Positions 15,449 to 27,100 of a stretch of 64,000 bases of DNA are shown here, in pieces. The stretch's first letter is position 1. The number at the start of each line of letters is the position of its first letter. A program made the position numbers and the translations under genes. This DNA is from Marinagarivorans algicola (GTDB lineage: Bacteria; Pseudomonadota; Gammaproteobacteria; Pseudomonadales; Cellvibrionaceae), in assembly GCF_001292705.1 (NCBI RefSeq), contig NZ_LGAK01000024.1, positions 1-64,000 on the forward strand, read 5' to 3'. The notes under the pieces were generated by a model, which had not been told where the DNA came from, did no database searches, and saw only the letters and a list, made by a program, of their open reading frames with translations.

Positions 15449-17419
15449 GTGATTCTTGTTATGCTGCGCGCCCTAACACCGTTAACGTTATACAACGAGG
15501 CAACACCTGACTTGAATGTTATTAGTCATACCGCAGTACGGCGCTTCATCGAGCGCGGCACCTTAAGCCACGCGGCAAAACTGTGCTTACTGTGCACACT
15601 CCCTTATTGGTTCTTATATTCAGCACTGAGTGTGGCAGCAGGCACGCCCACTATTCCAGGCACTAAACTGATTGGTCTTAAACACCCTTTTGTGATTTTT
15701 GTGGCCAATAAGCCCGGGTTACAAAAATTGGCCGAGACGACACTGAGCGAGCAACGCGCGACAAATAGCAAATACCAACGAGCTTCTACTTTGCGTACAG
15801 CCTCTAAGTACGATCATGAGCTGCTGTACACGTTTTTGCGCAGCCAAGGGTATTATGCGGCCAAAATAGAAAGTAAAAATGCTCGTGGGCAAGTCGCTCA
15901 TCAAATATATCCAGGCCCACAATTTACCTTAGCGACCATCGAGTTTAACTGGCCCAGCAATGTGACCTTGCCACCGCAAGAAGTGGTGGGTATCAAAGAG
16001 GGTGACCCTGTGATTGCCCAAGCGGTACTCGATAGTTTAGCGAATATAAAAAAATGGGTACTCGATGAGCACTGCTTACGCGAGGTTAACGTGAGTTATG
16101 AGGCGACGATTAACCATATCAATAAAAGCGCTCGTGTCATTTTTACACTCAAACCCAGCCCCCAAGTGGTGTTTGGTAAAGCACGCTATGTCGGCCACAC
16201 CTCAATCCAAAAAAGCTACCTAGATTTATTCTTAGGGTTTGAAGAGGGTGAATGCTTTAAGCCTCGGCTGCTCGATAGCACGCGCTTACAGCTGATTCAA
16301 ACCAACTTATTGGCCAATGCCGAGCCCTTAGCTGGGCCGATAGAAGACGGCAAAGTCCCTGTTGACTTTCGCTTAACTGAGCGTAACCAGCGTAGTATTA
16401 ATGCTGCATTAGGTTACGATACTGACATTAAAACGAAGGTCTCTACCGGTTGGGAGCACCGCAACTTAATGGGCCGCGGTGAGCAATTAACGGCTGATCT
16501 TATTCTCAGCAAAATCTCGCAAAGCATAGAGACCGAGCTGATTTTTCCGCACTTTAAGCGCAAAAAACAGCGTTTAACCCTTACGGCTGTTATCGCCAAA
16601 GAAACGCCTTATGCTTACGATATTTTTAAAGGGGAGGTGGGTGCTAATATTAAACGCGAATTGATCCATGGCTTATCTGCCAATATCGGGACTAATATTA
16701 CTTTTAGCCGAGTGACCGAATTTGATAACCCTGAAGACTTTGCCTTGTTAAGTATACCCGCGAGCCTAGATTACAGTGCGCGCAATAACCCGCTTAACCC
16801 CACACGTGGCTGGGCAGCGGGGGTGCAAGTAGAGCCCTTTATTGATTTATACCGCACAGGGCGCAAGTTTACGCGTCATACACTCGCCGGCAGCGTTTAC
16901 CACACAGCAAAACAATGGGCATTTAAGCCCACCTTTGCTATGCGTATGGCCGTGGGTGTTATTGATGGCTCGACATTACTCGATGTGCCAGCCGACCAGC
17001 GCTTTTATGTGGGGGGTGGCGGCTCGGTGCGCGGCTACCGCTATCAAAGTATTAGCGAAACCAGTACCCGCGCTACAGGCCCAGCAATAGACCCGACAAC
17101 CGACCCCATAGGACCAGAGCTCATAGACTCCGACACCCAAGGTATTAAGCCCTTGGGTGGTTTATCTTTTAGCGAAGTGTCTTTTGAAATACGCAGTCGC
17201 ATTACTCAAAGCATAGGCATTACCGTCTTTGCCGACGGTGGCTATGCTTATGCGGATAAGGCCCCTAAAATGGGTAATGATTATTTATGGAGCGCCGGCT
17301 TAGGGTTGCGTTATCACACTTCGTTTGCTCCTTTTCGTATTGATATTGCCACGCCACTCGATAAGCGCGAAGGCGATGACAGTATTCAGCTCTATATAGC
17401 CATAGGCCAAGCCTTTTGA
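15449..17419 (+). CDS. tamA: outer-membrane translocation protein TamA
   Basis: 656 residues. After a hydrophobic signal-like segment (about 45-68) come POTRA-like domains (about 75-330) and a C-terminal 16-strand Omp85 barrel (about 330-656) ending in F. VGGGGSVRGYRYQSI is the conserved VRGF/Y-type motif of the barrel family. TamA works with TamB in delivery of outer-membrane proteins and in phospholipid transport to the outer membrane. The stop overlaps the tamB start (TGATG). The start is uncertain: GTG at 15449, ATG at 15461, or later, because the signal-like stretch begins unusually deep. Confidence 0.88.
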   Translation: MILVMLRALTPLTLYNEATPDLNVISHTAVRRFIERGTLSHAAKLCLLCTLPYWFLYSALSVAAGTPTIPGTKLIGLKHPFVIFVANKPGLQKLAETTLSEQRATNSKYQRASTLRTASKYDHELLYTFLRSQGYYAAKIESKNARGQVAHQIYPGPQFTLATIEFNWPSNVTLPPQEVVGIKEGDPVIAQAVLDSLANIKKWVLDEHCLREVNVSYEATINHINKSARVIFTLKPSPQVVFGKARYVGHTSIQKSYLDLFLGFEEGECFKPRLLDSTRLQLIQTNLLANAEPLAGPIEDGKVPVDFRLTERNQRSINAALGYDTDIKTKVSTGWEHRNLMGRGEQLTADLILSKISQSIETELIFPHFKRKKQRLTLTAVIAKETPYAYDIFKGEVGANIKRELIHGLSANIGTNITFSRVTEFDNPEDFALLSIPASLDYSARNNPLNPTRGWAAGVQVEPFIDLYRTGRKFTRHTLAGSVYHTAKQWAFKPTFAMRMAVGVIDGSTLLDVPADQRFYVGGGGSVRGYRYQSISETSTRATGPAIDPTTDPIGPELIDSDTQGIKPLGGLSFSEVSFEIRSRITQSIGITVFADGGYAYADKAPKMGNDYLWSAGLGLRYHTSFAPFRIDIATPLDKREGDDSIQLYIAIGQAF

Positions 17420-20400
17420 TGTTAGTAAAGACTTACTTAAAACGTTTTTTGCTCAGTAGCCTGCGTATTAGCTTGGCTTTACTGGCGACTGCCTTGCTCG
17501 TCACTATCAGCGTGTTAGTGAGCTTAGCGACTGAAACCGGCCGACTTTTCTGGTTAAAGCATGGGCTTATGTTTGTACAAAGCGAGCAATTGGCCGTGGT
17601 GATCGATAACCCGCGCTGGCCCACACTCGATCGTCTAGAGATCGAATATGTGCTCATCAGCCAAAACCACAAACCCACACTAGAGATCAGCGGCGCAGTA
17701 CTCGATGTTGCCCTGTCATCGCTGATACAAAAGCGCTTACACATTCGCGAGCTCAACACGCAAGGCGTAGTCTTTTATCGGCCAGCCAAAAAAACCGCGC
17801 CTACAACCCGCAAAGACCCTTTAAACATAACCGTCAAAGTGCCTAATATTCCGCCGGTAAAAATCCAGCGTATTGCTATGAACGGCTTACAAATTAAGGG
17901 CTATCATTGGCAGCTCCCCAAACCCTCTAATCGCATTTATGGCCAGGTGCCAGCATCCAATACCTCCAGCTCTACTTCGCCTGCCGATACGGATAATAAG
18001 CCTAAATCTGACGATCAGTCTAAACCTGAAAAAGATAAGCCTGAAAAAGATAAACCTAAGCCTGAAACGGAATCGAATAACATCACGCAAGGCTTAGGAA
18101 TTCCACAGAATGTGCGCTTTAAAGTCGAAGGGTCAATCGCCATTAACTGGGCACCGCAATGGACAGAAAACTCAGCCGTTGGCCAAAACCGGCCTGCCAT
18201 CGACACTGCTCAATCGGGTAATCTGCCACACAATGAGACCGCTACGACAGTCCCACTTCACTTAGCGCTTACGCTCAGCGAAGCTGGCAACCCCACACCG
18301 CTGCTGAAATTAACAGGCAGCAGCCAAAAGGCCAATACACTGAGTGTACAGGGGGTGTTACAGCACCGTGCTGGCGGCTGGGTCGCGCAGCTTATGCGCC
18401 TGCCTGCGACACAGCCGGTCAATGCGAGCATCAACTTAACCTCGACACACGCGCATGCTAACGCCCCCATCAACATCACACTGCATCAATTAACGGCGCC
18501 CGTTTTTGAGCAGCGCATTGATATTGATGGGGCGTTGGTGATTGACCCTATTTTGCAGCATATTAAGCTGTCGGGTTTAAACGTTTCTGTTAATGACCAA
18601 ACCCATCGCCTGAGTGGCAGTATCAACAAACAGCAATTAGCGCTCGATTTAGCGATTAACGACCTAGACTTAATCCTGCTTAAACCTTGGGTAGCTGGCC
18701 TTGCTAGCGGCACACTTAACGCTCAAAGCGAATTAACGTGGGATTGGAATACTCAACATTTGCCTAGCGGCCATATCGCACTGAAAAGCCAGCTTGGCTA
18801 TAAAAAAACACACATCACGCTCAACACCCAACTACAGCTAAGCCCCAGCACCTTACAAGTTGAGCAGTTAAAGGCGCAATTAGGCGAGGCCAAATTAAGC
18901 GTCAAAGGCCGGCTGCATACCCAAGGCCAGCCGCACGCGCTGACATTCACGTTAACGCATTTACGCGATAAACCCCTGCGTGCAATTTTGCCCGCCAGCA
19001 TCACTCAATTTATCCCTCAGCCTTTAAGTGTACACGCCCAGCGGATCGGCGGTTTAATACGCGGTACACTGGCTAAGCCTAAAATTATTACCGACGTTAA
19101 TATTTTGGGGCGCTATCAAGGGACACCCTTTACCCTATACGGCAGCGCCAATGCCACCACAACACAAGCCGATATTCACAGTCTTACCGCCGAGATCGAA
19201 AACGCGACTATTACACTCAATGGCATCGCCGATTGGCGTGGCAATGCCACCGAGCTGAAAGGCAGGATAAAACACTTATCGCCTGCTATGGCTTACAAGC
19301 ATAATCTTCCTTTACCACCGGGTATTGTGGGCGTTGTTAATGCCGACTGGCAGCTCAGCGGCCCACTTAAAGCACCCGCTGCTAGTATTGATGCTTTATT
19401 TCAAGGAGGGTATGAGCACCAAAACCAAGTGCTGCCTTTTAAGCTCAAATTAGCCGCCAGTACGCAAATTGGCAACTGGCAAACAATGACTATCGATATC
19501 GAAAATCTACGTCTGGCTACCTTTACCAAACCATTAATTACTTTAAAAGGGCATATCAGCGCACACGACAATAATGTACGTTTAGTGGTATCACGACTAC
19601 CGGTGCAGTTGCTCAAAGTGCTTGATATTCCGATTGGCGAAGGTCGTGCCGAAGCCCGTTTGCGGCTTACCGGTAGTTATACTGCACCTAAACTGGTGGG
19701 TTTTATGTCGTACGGTGAAACGATTGCCGTACGTGACAGCACCAATAACCGCACCGAAGTCCCTTTAATTTGGCATGCCAACATTAACTCTAAAAATACG
19801 GATTTAATTGTCGACTCAAGTTTTACCCTCGATAAAACATCGGCTGGGCAAATTGCCATTAATATTCCTTGGCATAGCTACCTTAATTTTGCGCTGAACC
19901 AGAGCGGGGGTGATATTCCGACTTATGGCAGTATTCAATCCAATGTCGATACCAGTGCTTTCCAGTTATTTTTAGACACTGACCAAACTGTAGTGCAAGG
20001 GGAGTTAGTCTCTGACATTACGATCGACGGCACCGCGCAAAACCCGATTGCCACTGGCGAGTTATTATTGAAAAATGGTTATTTTAGGCAAGCGGCCACG
20101 GGTACTGTACTCAGTGAAATACAAGTTTACGCTTTAGCCAACGCGCAGCGTATTGATTTGGTCACAGCGTTTGCCCGTGACGGTGAAGGTGGCACAGTTA
20201 AGGGCAGTGGTTATATTGACTGGAGCAAACCCAACAGCCAGCAGGCGGTTGATTTAACCGTGCATACAAACGATGCCCACCTCATTACTACGCCCAATGT
20301 GAGCGGCTCGGTCAGTGGTGATGTGAACATTAAAGGCGGCATGAAAGGTTTTGATGTGGTGGGTAAATTAGAGGTGCGCCCGCTCGAAATCAACATTGAT

Positions 20401-21198
20401 ACTAGCCTTGCAGCGAGTATCCCCAAGCTCAAAGTTAAAGAAGTGTACAGCGAAGAAGATCTTGTTAAAACGAAAAAAAGCGCTTTACCGGATGTTAATT
20501 TAGACATTAATGTAGGCATCGAAAAACAGGCCTATATTCGTGGCCGAGGTTTAACTGCCGAACTTGCAGGGAATGTTATTGTGAATGGCACTGCCACTAA
20601 GCCTAATGTCGCTGGCAATTTTAAAACGCTGCGCGGGGAGATAAAACTGTTGCAAAAACCTCTCACGCTTAACGAAGGGCGTGCACGCTTCAGTAATGAG
20701 TCTTTTAATTTTAATATTCCTGCCACCTATAATACAGGTGATCACGAAATTACTTTAGTGGTATCTGGGACTGAAGACGAAGTGAAAATGGATTTAAGCT
20801 CAGTTCCAGCTCTTCCTCAAGAAGAGATTCTATCGCGATTATTATTTGGCGATTCGATTCAAAATATTTCGCCATTAGAAGCTATTAGCCTGGCCCGCGC
20901 CATTAATACTATTAGTAATGGCAGTAGTTTTGACCCACTCAATACTACCCGTGAAAAACTTGGCTTTGATAGTTTACGCATAGGGCAAGATAGCGCAGAT
21001 GATGGCGGTGGAGTTAACGTGGGTGTAGGTAAATATTTAAACGAACGCGTCTATTTAGAGCTAGAACGCTCCTCAAACCCTGCACAACCTTGGCAAGGTA
21101 ACTTAAAAATTGATGTGACCAAAGAGGTGCGCTTAAACAGCACCGCCGCCAGTACAGGTAAAACCTCAGCTTCTTTGGAATGGCGACGAGATTATTAG
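17419..21198 (+). CDS. tamB: translocation and assembly module protein TamB
   Basis: 1259 residues, the usual size. A single N-terminal membrane anchor (about 10-33) is followed by a long repetitive beta-rich AsmA-like/DUF490 region. The C-terminus has the TamB signature EEILSRLLFGDSIQNISPLEAISLARAI followed by LGFDSLRIG. It spans the periplasm as TamA's partner. The ATG at 17419 shares its A with the tamA stop, so the two are translationally coupled. A low-complexity insertion (about residues 175-220) contains a duplicated PEKDK unit encoded by a 15-bp repeat. No clear terminator was seen after the stop. Confidence 0.9.
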   Translation: MLVKTYLKRFLLSSLRISLALLATALLVTISVLVSLATETGRLFWLKHGLMFVQSEQLAVVIDNPRWPTLDRLEIEYVLISQNHKPTLEISGAVLDVALSSLIQKRLHIRELNTQGVVFYRPAKKTAPTTRKDPLNITVKVPNIPPVKIQRIAMNGLQIKGYHWQLPKPSNRIYGQVPASNTSSSTSPADTDNKPKSDDQSKPEKDKPEKDKPKPETESNNITQGLGIPQNVRFKVEGSIAINWAPQWTENSAVGQNRPAIDTAQSGNLPHNETATTVPLHLALTLSEAGNPTPLLKLTGSSQKANTLSVQGVLQHRAGGWVAQLMRLPATQPVNASINLTSTHAHANAPINITLHQLTAPVFEQRIDIDGALVIDPILQHIKLSGLNVSVNDQTHRLSGSINKQQLALDLAINDLDLILLKPWVAGLASGTLNAQSELTWDWNTQHLPSGHIALKSQLGYKKTHITLNTQLQLSPSTLQVEQLKAQLGEAKLSVKGRLHTQGQPHALTFTLTHLRDKPLRAILPASITQFIPQPLSVHAQRIGGLIRGTLAKPKIITDVNILGRYQGTPFTLYGSANATTTQADIHSLTAEIENATITLNGIADWRGNATELKGRIKHLSPAMAYKHNLPLPPGIVGVVNADWQLSGPLKAPAASIDALFQGGYEHQNQVLPFKLKLAASTQIGNWQTMTIDIENLRLATFTKPLITLKGHISAHDNNVRLVVSRLPVQLLKVLDIPIGEGRAEARLRLTGSYTAPKLVGFMSYGETIAVRDSTNNRTEVPLIWHANINSKNTDLIVDSSFTLDKTSAGQIAINIPWHSYLNFALNQSGGDIPTYGSIQSNVDTSAFQLFLDTDQTVVQGELVSDITIDGTAQNPIATGELLLKNGYFRQAATGTVLSEIQVYALANAQRIDLVTAFARDGEGGTVKGSGYIDWSKPNSQQAVDLTVHTNDAHLITTPNVSGSVSGDVNIKGGMKGFDVVGKLEVRPLEINIDTSLAASIPKLKVKEVYSEEDLVKTKKSALPDVNLDINVGIEKQAYIRGRGLTAELAGNVIVNGTATKPNVAGNFKTLRGEIKLLQKPLTLNEGRARFSNESFNFNIPATYNTGDHEITLVVSGTEDEVKMDLSSVPALPQEEILSRLLFGDSIQNISPLEAISLARAINTISNGSSFDPLNTTREKLGFDSLRIGQDSADDGGGVNVGVGKYLNERVYLELERSSNPAQPWQGNLKIDVTKEVRLNSTAASTGKTSASLEWRRDY
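18025..18054 (+). repeat. 15-bp duplication inside tamB
   Basis: CCTGAAAAAGATAA(G/A) occurs at 18025-18039 and 18040-18054 and encodes two copies of PEKDK in the charged linker of TamB. It is in frame and confined to the low-complexity segment. Confidence 0.8.
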
Positions 21199-21332
21199 TG
21201 ATTACGATGACAAAATAATCGAATAAATATTGTAATTATGTAACTATTCAGCCGAACCCAAAAAAACCGCTCAACAGGGTGCTGATGGGGTACTTATTTT
21301 TCCTTGTGATCTATTACGTTGTTGCCATCTCT

Positions 21333-22832
21333 TTAAGTGCTTAACTTTAATAGTTCACATATCGCCTCAAACGACCAAGCTTTTTCAACTTCATCGGCTA
21401 AATAATCAAGCTGCTCTAACTTGTATTTTTCGTAATCAAACGTTTGTGCCTGTGCAATGCCACACCAAGTGAGTAGGCTTTGCAAATATTCTTGGCTGTC
21501 TAGCACTCCATGTAAATAGGTGCCTTTTATTTGTCCGTCCTCACTCATTGCTCCTTCGGCACATTCTACGCCGTTATCATGACGTAAGTTAAACAGAGGG
21601 CTGTTGAGAGCGCCCCCTTTGCTTTGCCCTGCATGTATTTCGTAGCCTTTAATACTGGCTTGAGTGTACAAGCAGTGGCCGCTCACATTACGTAAGATTT
21701 TATCGGGGTGTAAGGTGGTGTGTAAATCGAGTAAACCTAGGCCATTACTGCATAAGCCTGCTTGCCCCTCAATACCTTGTGGATCACTAAGGCTTTTACC
21801 TAGCATCTGATAGCCGCCACAAATCCCCAATACTTTGCCGTCATAACGTAAATGTTTATTGAGCGCAGCGTCCCACTGCTGGCTTTTAAGCCAAGCTAAA
21901 TCAGCCTGTACATTTTTACTGCCAGGTAAAATAATTAAATCGCTATCGGCCGCTTCTTGCGGGTTACGTACATAAGTTAAGTTAATTTGAGGGTGTAAGC
22001 GTAGGGCATCAAAATCGGTATGATTAGAGATGCGTGGATATACCACAACATGTACATTCAAACACTCATCACTTTTAGTACTTTGCTGGGTATCTATTGC
22101 ATCTTCGGCTTCGATATATAAATCAGGAATGTAAGGGATGACCGCTAAAATAGGTACGCCGGTTTTTTGCGTCAACCAATCATTGGCTGGTGCTAGTAAA
22201 CTTTGGTCACCTCTAAACTTATTAATCACAAAGCCAACAACACGTTTTTTTTCGCTATCACTCAAGCATAAATAGGTACCATATAAATGAGCATACACCC
22301 CACCACGATCAATATCAGCCACTATGACTACTGGACAATCAACTTCTTCAGCAAAACCCATATTCGCAATATCACCTTGGCGTAGGTTTATTTCTGCTGG
22401 GCTACCCGCGCCCTCGACCACGACCGCATGATATTGCTTGCTAAGGCGCTGATGAGCTGCGAGTACGTGGGGTAACAGCGTTGTTTTTTTGCGATTAAAG
22501 TTTCCTGCTTTCATATTGCCAACAGCCTTGCCTAATAGAATCACTTGCGAGCCATTATCGCTATTGGGTTTTAATAAGACAGGGTTCATGTCAACATGCG
22601 CTGTAAGGCCACACGCTAAAGCTTGTACCGCTTGTGCGCGTCCAATTTCTCCGCCGGCTGCTGTTACCGCACTGTTTAGTGCCATATTTTGCGGTTTAAA
22701 AGGAGCAACTTTAACTCCATGCCGATATAAAATCCTCCCAATCGCGGCCACAGTTAAGCTCTTGCCAGCATCAGAGGTAGTGCCTTGCACCATGAGCGTA
22801 TTGGGTGATTTAAACATTTTAGGCAAAGTCAT
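21333..22832 (-). CDS. cobQ: cobyric acid synthase
   Basis: 499 residues, standard for CobQ/CbiP. The N-terminal dethiobiotin-synthetase-like domain has [13 protein letters not shown] (P-loop, about 13-25) and [11 protein letters not shown]. The C-terminal glutamine amidotransferase domain has [12 protein letters not shown] with the nucleophile Cys and a C-terminal [10 protein letters not shown] His. It amidates adenosylcobyrinic acid a,c-diamide in late cobalamin synthesis, in the cytoplasm. It stands alone here without other cob genes, so the rest of the pathway or a salvage route must be elsewhere. No cobalamin riboswitch was recognised upstream. Confidence 0.93.
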   Translation of the reverse strand: MTLPKMFKSPNTLMVQGTTSDAGKSLTVAAIGRILYRHGVKVAPFKPQNMALNSAVTAAGGEIGRAQAVQALACGLTAHVDMNPVLLKPNSDNGSQVILLGKAVGNMKAGNFNRKKTTLLPHVLAAHQRLSKQYHAVVVEGAGSPAEINLRQGDIANMGFAEEVDCPVVIVADIDRGGVYAHLYGTYLCLSDSEKKRVVGFVINKFRGDQSLLAPANDWLTQKTGVPILAVIPYIPDLYIEAEDAIDTQQSTKSDECLNVHVVVYPRISNHTDFDALRLHPQINLTYVRNPQEAADSDLIILPGSKNVQADLAWLKSQQWDAALNKHLRYDGKVLGICGGYQMLGKSLSDPQGIEGQAGLCSNGLGLLDLHTTLHPDKILRNVSGHCLYTQASIKGYEIHAGQSKGGALNSPLFNLRHDNGVECAEGAMSEDGQIKGTYLHGVLDSQEYLQSLLTWCGIAQAQTFDYEKYKLEQLDYLADEVEKAWSFEAICELLKLST

Positions 22833-22986
22833 AGCGGGCTCTAATGGATAATAAAATAAAAGAAGTGAGTCACTTTAAAGGGGCATGCTAGTGAGAAATG
22901 TATTAAGAAGCAACGCAGCGGCTTAAACCGCGCTAATTCCTAGCTCCTAATACGTGATTCACTTGCCCATTACCTTAACACCCGCT

Positions 22987-23026
22987 AGCCTGCCATCCTC
23001 TATAACACTCAATAGGCGGGCTTTTT
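22987..23026 (+). promoter_or_regulatory. hairpin touching the sbcD ribosome-binding region
   Basis: AGCCTGCC (22987-22994) can pair with GGCGGGCT (23015-23022), eight pairs with one G-U, around a 20-nt loop, and TTTT follows. The right arm lies 6 nt before the sbcD ATG and covers the only G-rich stretch that could serve as ribosome-binding site. It may be a terminator-like element or may limit translation of sbcD. Confidence 0.45.
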
Positions 23027-23027
23027 G

Positions 23028-24179
23028 ATGAAATTACTGCACACCTCAGATTGGCACCTTGGGCGGGTGTTTCATAATGTGTCTTTATTAGAGGATCAGG
23101 CGTTTATATTGGATCAAATAATCGCCTATGCGACCGATCAGCAGGTGGATGCGGTACTTATTGCCGGTGATATTTTTGATCGGGCTGTACCGCCGTCATC
23201 AGCTATGACGCTGTTAGACGACACCCTTCATCGCCTCACACAAATACACAATATCCCTGTCATACTGATTAGCGGTAATCACGACAGTGCTGAGCGCTTA
23301 GCTTTTGGGGCCAGATCACTGTCCAATCAAAACTTGCATATCTTTCACAACATTAAAGATAGCAACCAGGCGGTCACTCTTACAGATACCAAAGGGCACG
23401 GCGCTGAGTTTTATGGCATTGCATACCATGCGCCTGAGCAGGTTCGCTCGCAATTTGATATACCCGTTAAAACATTTGATGAGGCCCATACCTTCTTAGT
23501 GCAGCGCATACTTGAAACGCCAAAAAACACAGACTTTCGCATTTTGCTCAGCCACTGTTTTGTTGATGGCGCACAGGAGTGTGACTCGGAAAGGCCACTG
23601 GCTATTGGTGGTGCTGATCGCGTGAGTGCAGGCCCTATGAAAGCCTTTGACTATGTTGCACTGGGCCATTTACACGGCCAACAAAAACGCGGCGCCGAGC
23701 ATATTCGCTATAGCGGCTCGCCGCTCAAGTACAGCTTTTCGGAAGAGCGGCATAACAAGGCGGTAACATTGGTCGAGCTGAGCATAGACCTGCCCCCTGT
23801 TATAACGCAGCTGCCTTTGACGCCGCTACGCAATATGCGCACCTTAGAGGGTGAGATGAATGCATTAATGGCTGCAGGCCAAAATGATCCGCACAGTAGT
23901 AATTTTTTAGCCATTACTCTTACCGATAAGCATGCATTATTAGATGCGATGGCTAAGTTGCGTACGGTTTATCCGAATGTGTTACAGCTAGAAAAGACCT
24001 TTTTGCAAAATAGTCACGGTACACAGCACGCTAATAAAGCACTACAACATAACGAGCAAGCGATGTTTGCCGACTTTTTTAAAGAAGCGACAGGCGAAAT
24101 GATGGATGACGGCCAAAAAAAATACATCGCCAACTTGCTCGACCAAATACATCATGAGCAAACCGGAGGTGAAGCATGA
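23028..24179 (+). CDS. sbcD: nuclease SbcCD subunit D
   Basis: 383 residues. Metallophosphoesterase motifs are in order: LHTSDWHLGR, AGDIFDRA, ISGNHDS and ALGHLHGQ. With SbcC it forms a dsDNA exonuclease and hairpin endonuclease (Mre11-Rad50 type) that processes palindromes and DNA ends. The ATG at 23028 is taken; a TTG just before it is also in frame. The gene overlaps sbcC by 4 bp (ATGA), so the two are coupled. The predicted hairpin upstream covers its ribosome-binding region. Confidence 0.93.
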   Translation: MKLLHTSDWHLGRVFHNVSLLEDQAFILDQIIAYATDQQVDAVLIAGDIFDRAVPPSSAMTLLDDTLHRLTQIHNIPVILISGNHDSAERLAFGARSLSNQNLHIFHNIKDSNQAVTLTDTKGHGAEFYGIAYHAPEQVRSQFDIPVKTFDEAHTFLVQRILETPKNTDFRILLSHCFVDGAQECDSERPLAIGGADRVSAGPMKAFDYVALGHLHGQQKRGAEHIRYSGSPLKYSFSEERHNKAVTLVELSIDLPPVITQLPLTPLRNMRTLEGEMNALMAAGQNDPHSSNFLAITLTDKHALLDAMAKLRTVYPNVLQLEKTFLQNSHGTQHANKALQHNEQAMFADFFKEATGEMMDDGQKKYIANLLDQIHHEQTGGEA

Positions 24180-27100
24180 AGCCATTGAAGCTAACGGTTC
24201 AAGCTTTTGGTCCCTTTGCGGACGAGCAAGTATTAGATTTTACCCAGTTAGGCAAAAACCCATTATTCTTAATTAATGGCGCTACTGGGGCGGGCAAAAG
24301 TACGCTACTAGATGCTATGTGTTTTGCCTTGTATGGCCAAACCAGCGGTAGCGACCGCGACGCCGCCCAAATGCGCTGCGACCACGCCACCCACGAAACA
24401 CGCACCCAAATCACTTTAACCTTTGAAATAAAAGGCAAACAGTACACCGTAGAGCGCATACCTCAGCAAGAGCGCAACAAAGCTCGCGGCGAAGGCACCA
24501 CCTTACAGCAAACCGAAGCTAATTTATGGCTTATTGAAGACAACAAAGAAACCATTATTACCGCTAAAAAAGCCAATCAGGTCACTCAGTACATCACCCA
24601 ATTAATGGGTTTAACCGTAGAGCAGTTTCGCCAAGTTATGATATTGCCCCAAGGTAAATTCCGTGACTTTTTATTAGCCGACTCTGGCGATCGTGAAAAA
24701 ATCTTTAGCACCCTCTTTCAAACTCATACTTACAAGCAATTAGAAGATAAGCTTAAAGCGGCAGCCAAAGAAGTTGACTCTCAATATAAATTACTCAAAC
24801 ACGATACCAGCAACCTTTTAGCCGATTACGAAGCTAACGATACCGATGCATTGCAGCAATATTGGCAAGATCAGCAGCGCTTATTAATCGAGATAGAGCA
24901 AGCAAGAGATACCGCCAAAAAGGATCACGACCAACAGCAAAAAAACCTAGAGCTAGCGGTAAACACAGTAAAAGAGTTTGATCAATTAGCCGAAGATCAA
25001 AAAAAGCTCGATGCACTACTCGATCAAAAAGAACAATTTTCTCTTAAAAAATCCACCCTAAAGCAAGGTGAGCAGGCTAAAGCAATTAAAGCCGATTACA
25101 ATAATTTTGAGTTTATTAATAATAAAACTCAACAGGCTCAGCAGCGCTTAACTTTGGAAGAGCAAGGCTTGCAACAAGCACACAGCACTATGCTCCATGC
25201 ACAAACACAGCTTAAACAAGCCACTATTGATGCACAAAATATACCCCAGCAACAAGAGCAACTACGCGTATTAGCCGCATTATTGCCTAAAATCGATGAA
25301 CTACACCAAGCGCAAGCCAACACGTCAACGGCCACCGAGCAAACCCTTCAAAATAAACAGCGCTGTGATGCACTTAGCCAAGCCATCGCCCAACACGAAA
25401 AATCCATCGACGAAAACAGAAAGACGACATCGAATTTAAAAGATAGTTTAGCGCAATTACCCGCCCTAAAAACTGAACGCGAACGCCAAGTACAGTTAGG
25501 CACGCGGCTTAAAAAACGTGACGAATTAGAACAGGCTATAGCAGGATTAAATGCCCAGATAGGCCCGCTAAGCGCCACCATTGAGCAAGCTAAAAATAAT
25601 TGCAATCATGAAAACCAAGCGCTACAACAACTCGAGTATTTATGGCACAGCCAGCAAGCGGCTATTTTAGCGCAGCAGTTGCAGCCTAATGCCGCCTGCT
25701 TGGTGTGTGGCTCGACCAATCACCCTAAGCCTGCCAATACAACAGACGATACCTTAGTCGATGTGGCAGCAATTAAACAGCAAAAACAAGTGCTCGAAAA
25801 CGCCAATGCACAGCTCAATACGCATAATCTAGTATTGACCCGCTTAAACACAGAACATAAAAACGCAACCAAACAGCAGCACGAAATAGCGCAACTGTTA
25901 GCGAGTGAAGCCCATACTGATATTCATCAACTGCGCGAAGCCTGCAAAAAAATTACCGATGATATTAAAGCATTAAAAGACGTCGAGGTTACCTTAAAGC
26001 AACTCGCCGAGCGCGAAGCCAGCTGGATAAAATCACTTAATAAGGATCAACAAGCACTAAAAGAGCAGCAGGCATTATTAATCCAGTCAGAAGCCAGCTA
26101 TGCAGTAGCCCACGACCGATTAAAGCTATTAGAGCAAGCCATACCTGAAGAGCAACGCGATAAAGCCCTTCTCACCAATAATATAAAACAACTAGAGCTA
26201 AATATTTCCGCCCTAGAGCAGCAACAACAAAAAAGCCAAGAGGCCTTTGATAAGGCTCATACAGAATGGATTCAAAAGCAACAATTAACCGCCGAGCTAA
26301 AAAATAATTGTGATACGCAGCTCGCCGAATTAAATGAAGCGAAGGCTCATTGGCGAGTACAACTTAATCGTTATGGTTTTGAAAATACGGATGCTTTTAA
26401 TAACGCATTATTAACCGCTGAGCAAGAATATGCCCTAGCATCTGAAATTACACATTACGATCAAAACACTAATGACTTACAAGCGATTATCAAAGCGCAA
26501 ATACAAAAATTAAAAGATAAAACCCCGCCTGATATTCAAGCCTTAAAAACTGCTGCCCAAACAAGTAGCCAGCGCTATAACGTACAGCTTAGCCATTGGC
26601 AAAAGCAACAAAGTCTAATCGATCAAATACAATCAACATTAACAAAACTTAAAAATATTTTTAAAAAATCTACAGCTCTCGAAGAGCAGCATCGCTTAGT
26701 GGGGACACTTGCCGATTGTGCAAGTGGCAAAAATGGGAAACGCATTAGCTTACAGCGCTTTGTACTCGGTGTGTTATTGGATGACGTATTGATTGAGGCA
26801 AGTGAGCGTTTAATCACAATGAGTAAGGGGCGTTATCGTTTATTGCGTAATTTGGAGCGCACTAAAGGCGGTGGTGCCTCGGGCCTTGATCTATTAATAG
26901 AGGATAATCACACGGGCAAAACTCGTAGCGCAGCCACATTAAGTGGTGGCGAATCTTTTTTAGCTGCACTTGCATTAGCGCTAGGCTTAACGGATGTGGT
27001 ACAAGCCTATGCTGGTGGTATTCAGCTTGACGCTTTGTTTATTGATGAAGGCTTTGGTAGTTTAGATCAAGAGGCCTTAGATTTAGCACTACACACGCTT

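Noticed and set aside
22976-22999. Partial resemblance to a B12-box upstream of sbcD on the plus strand
   Set aside because: Only the terminal CCTGCCAT part matches; the conserved 5' elements of a cobalamin riboswitch are missing and cobQ lies on the other strand.
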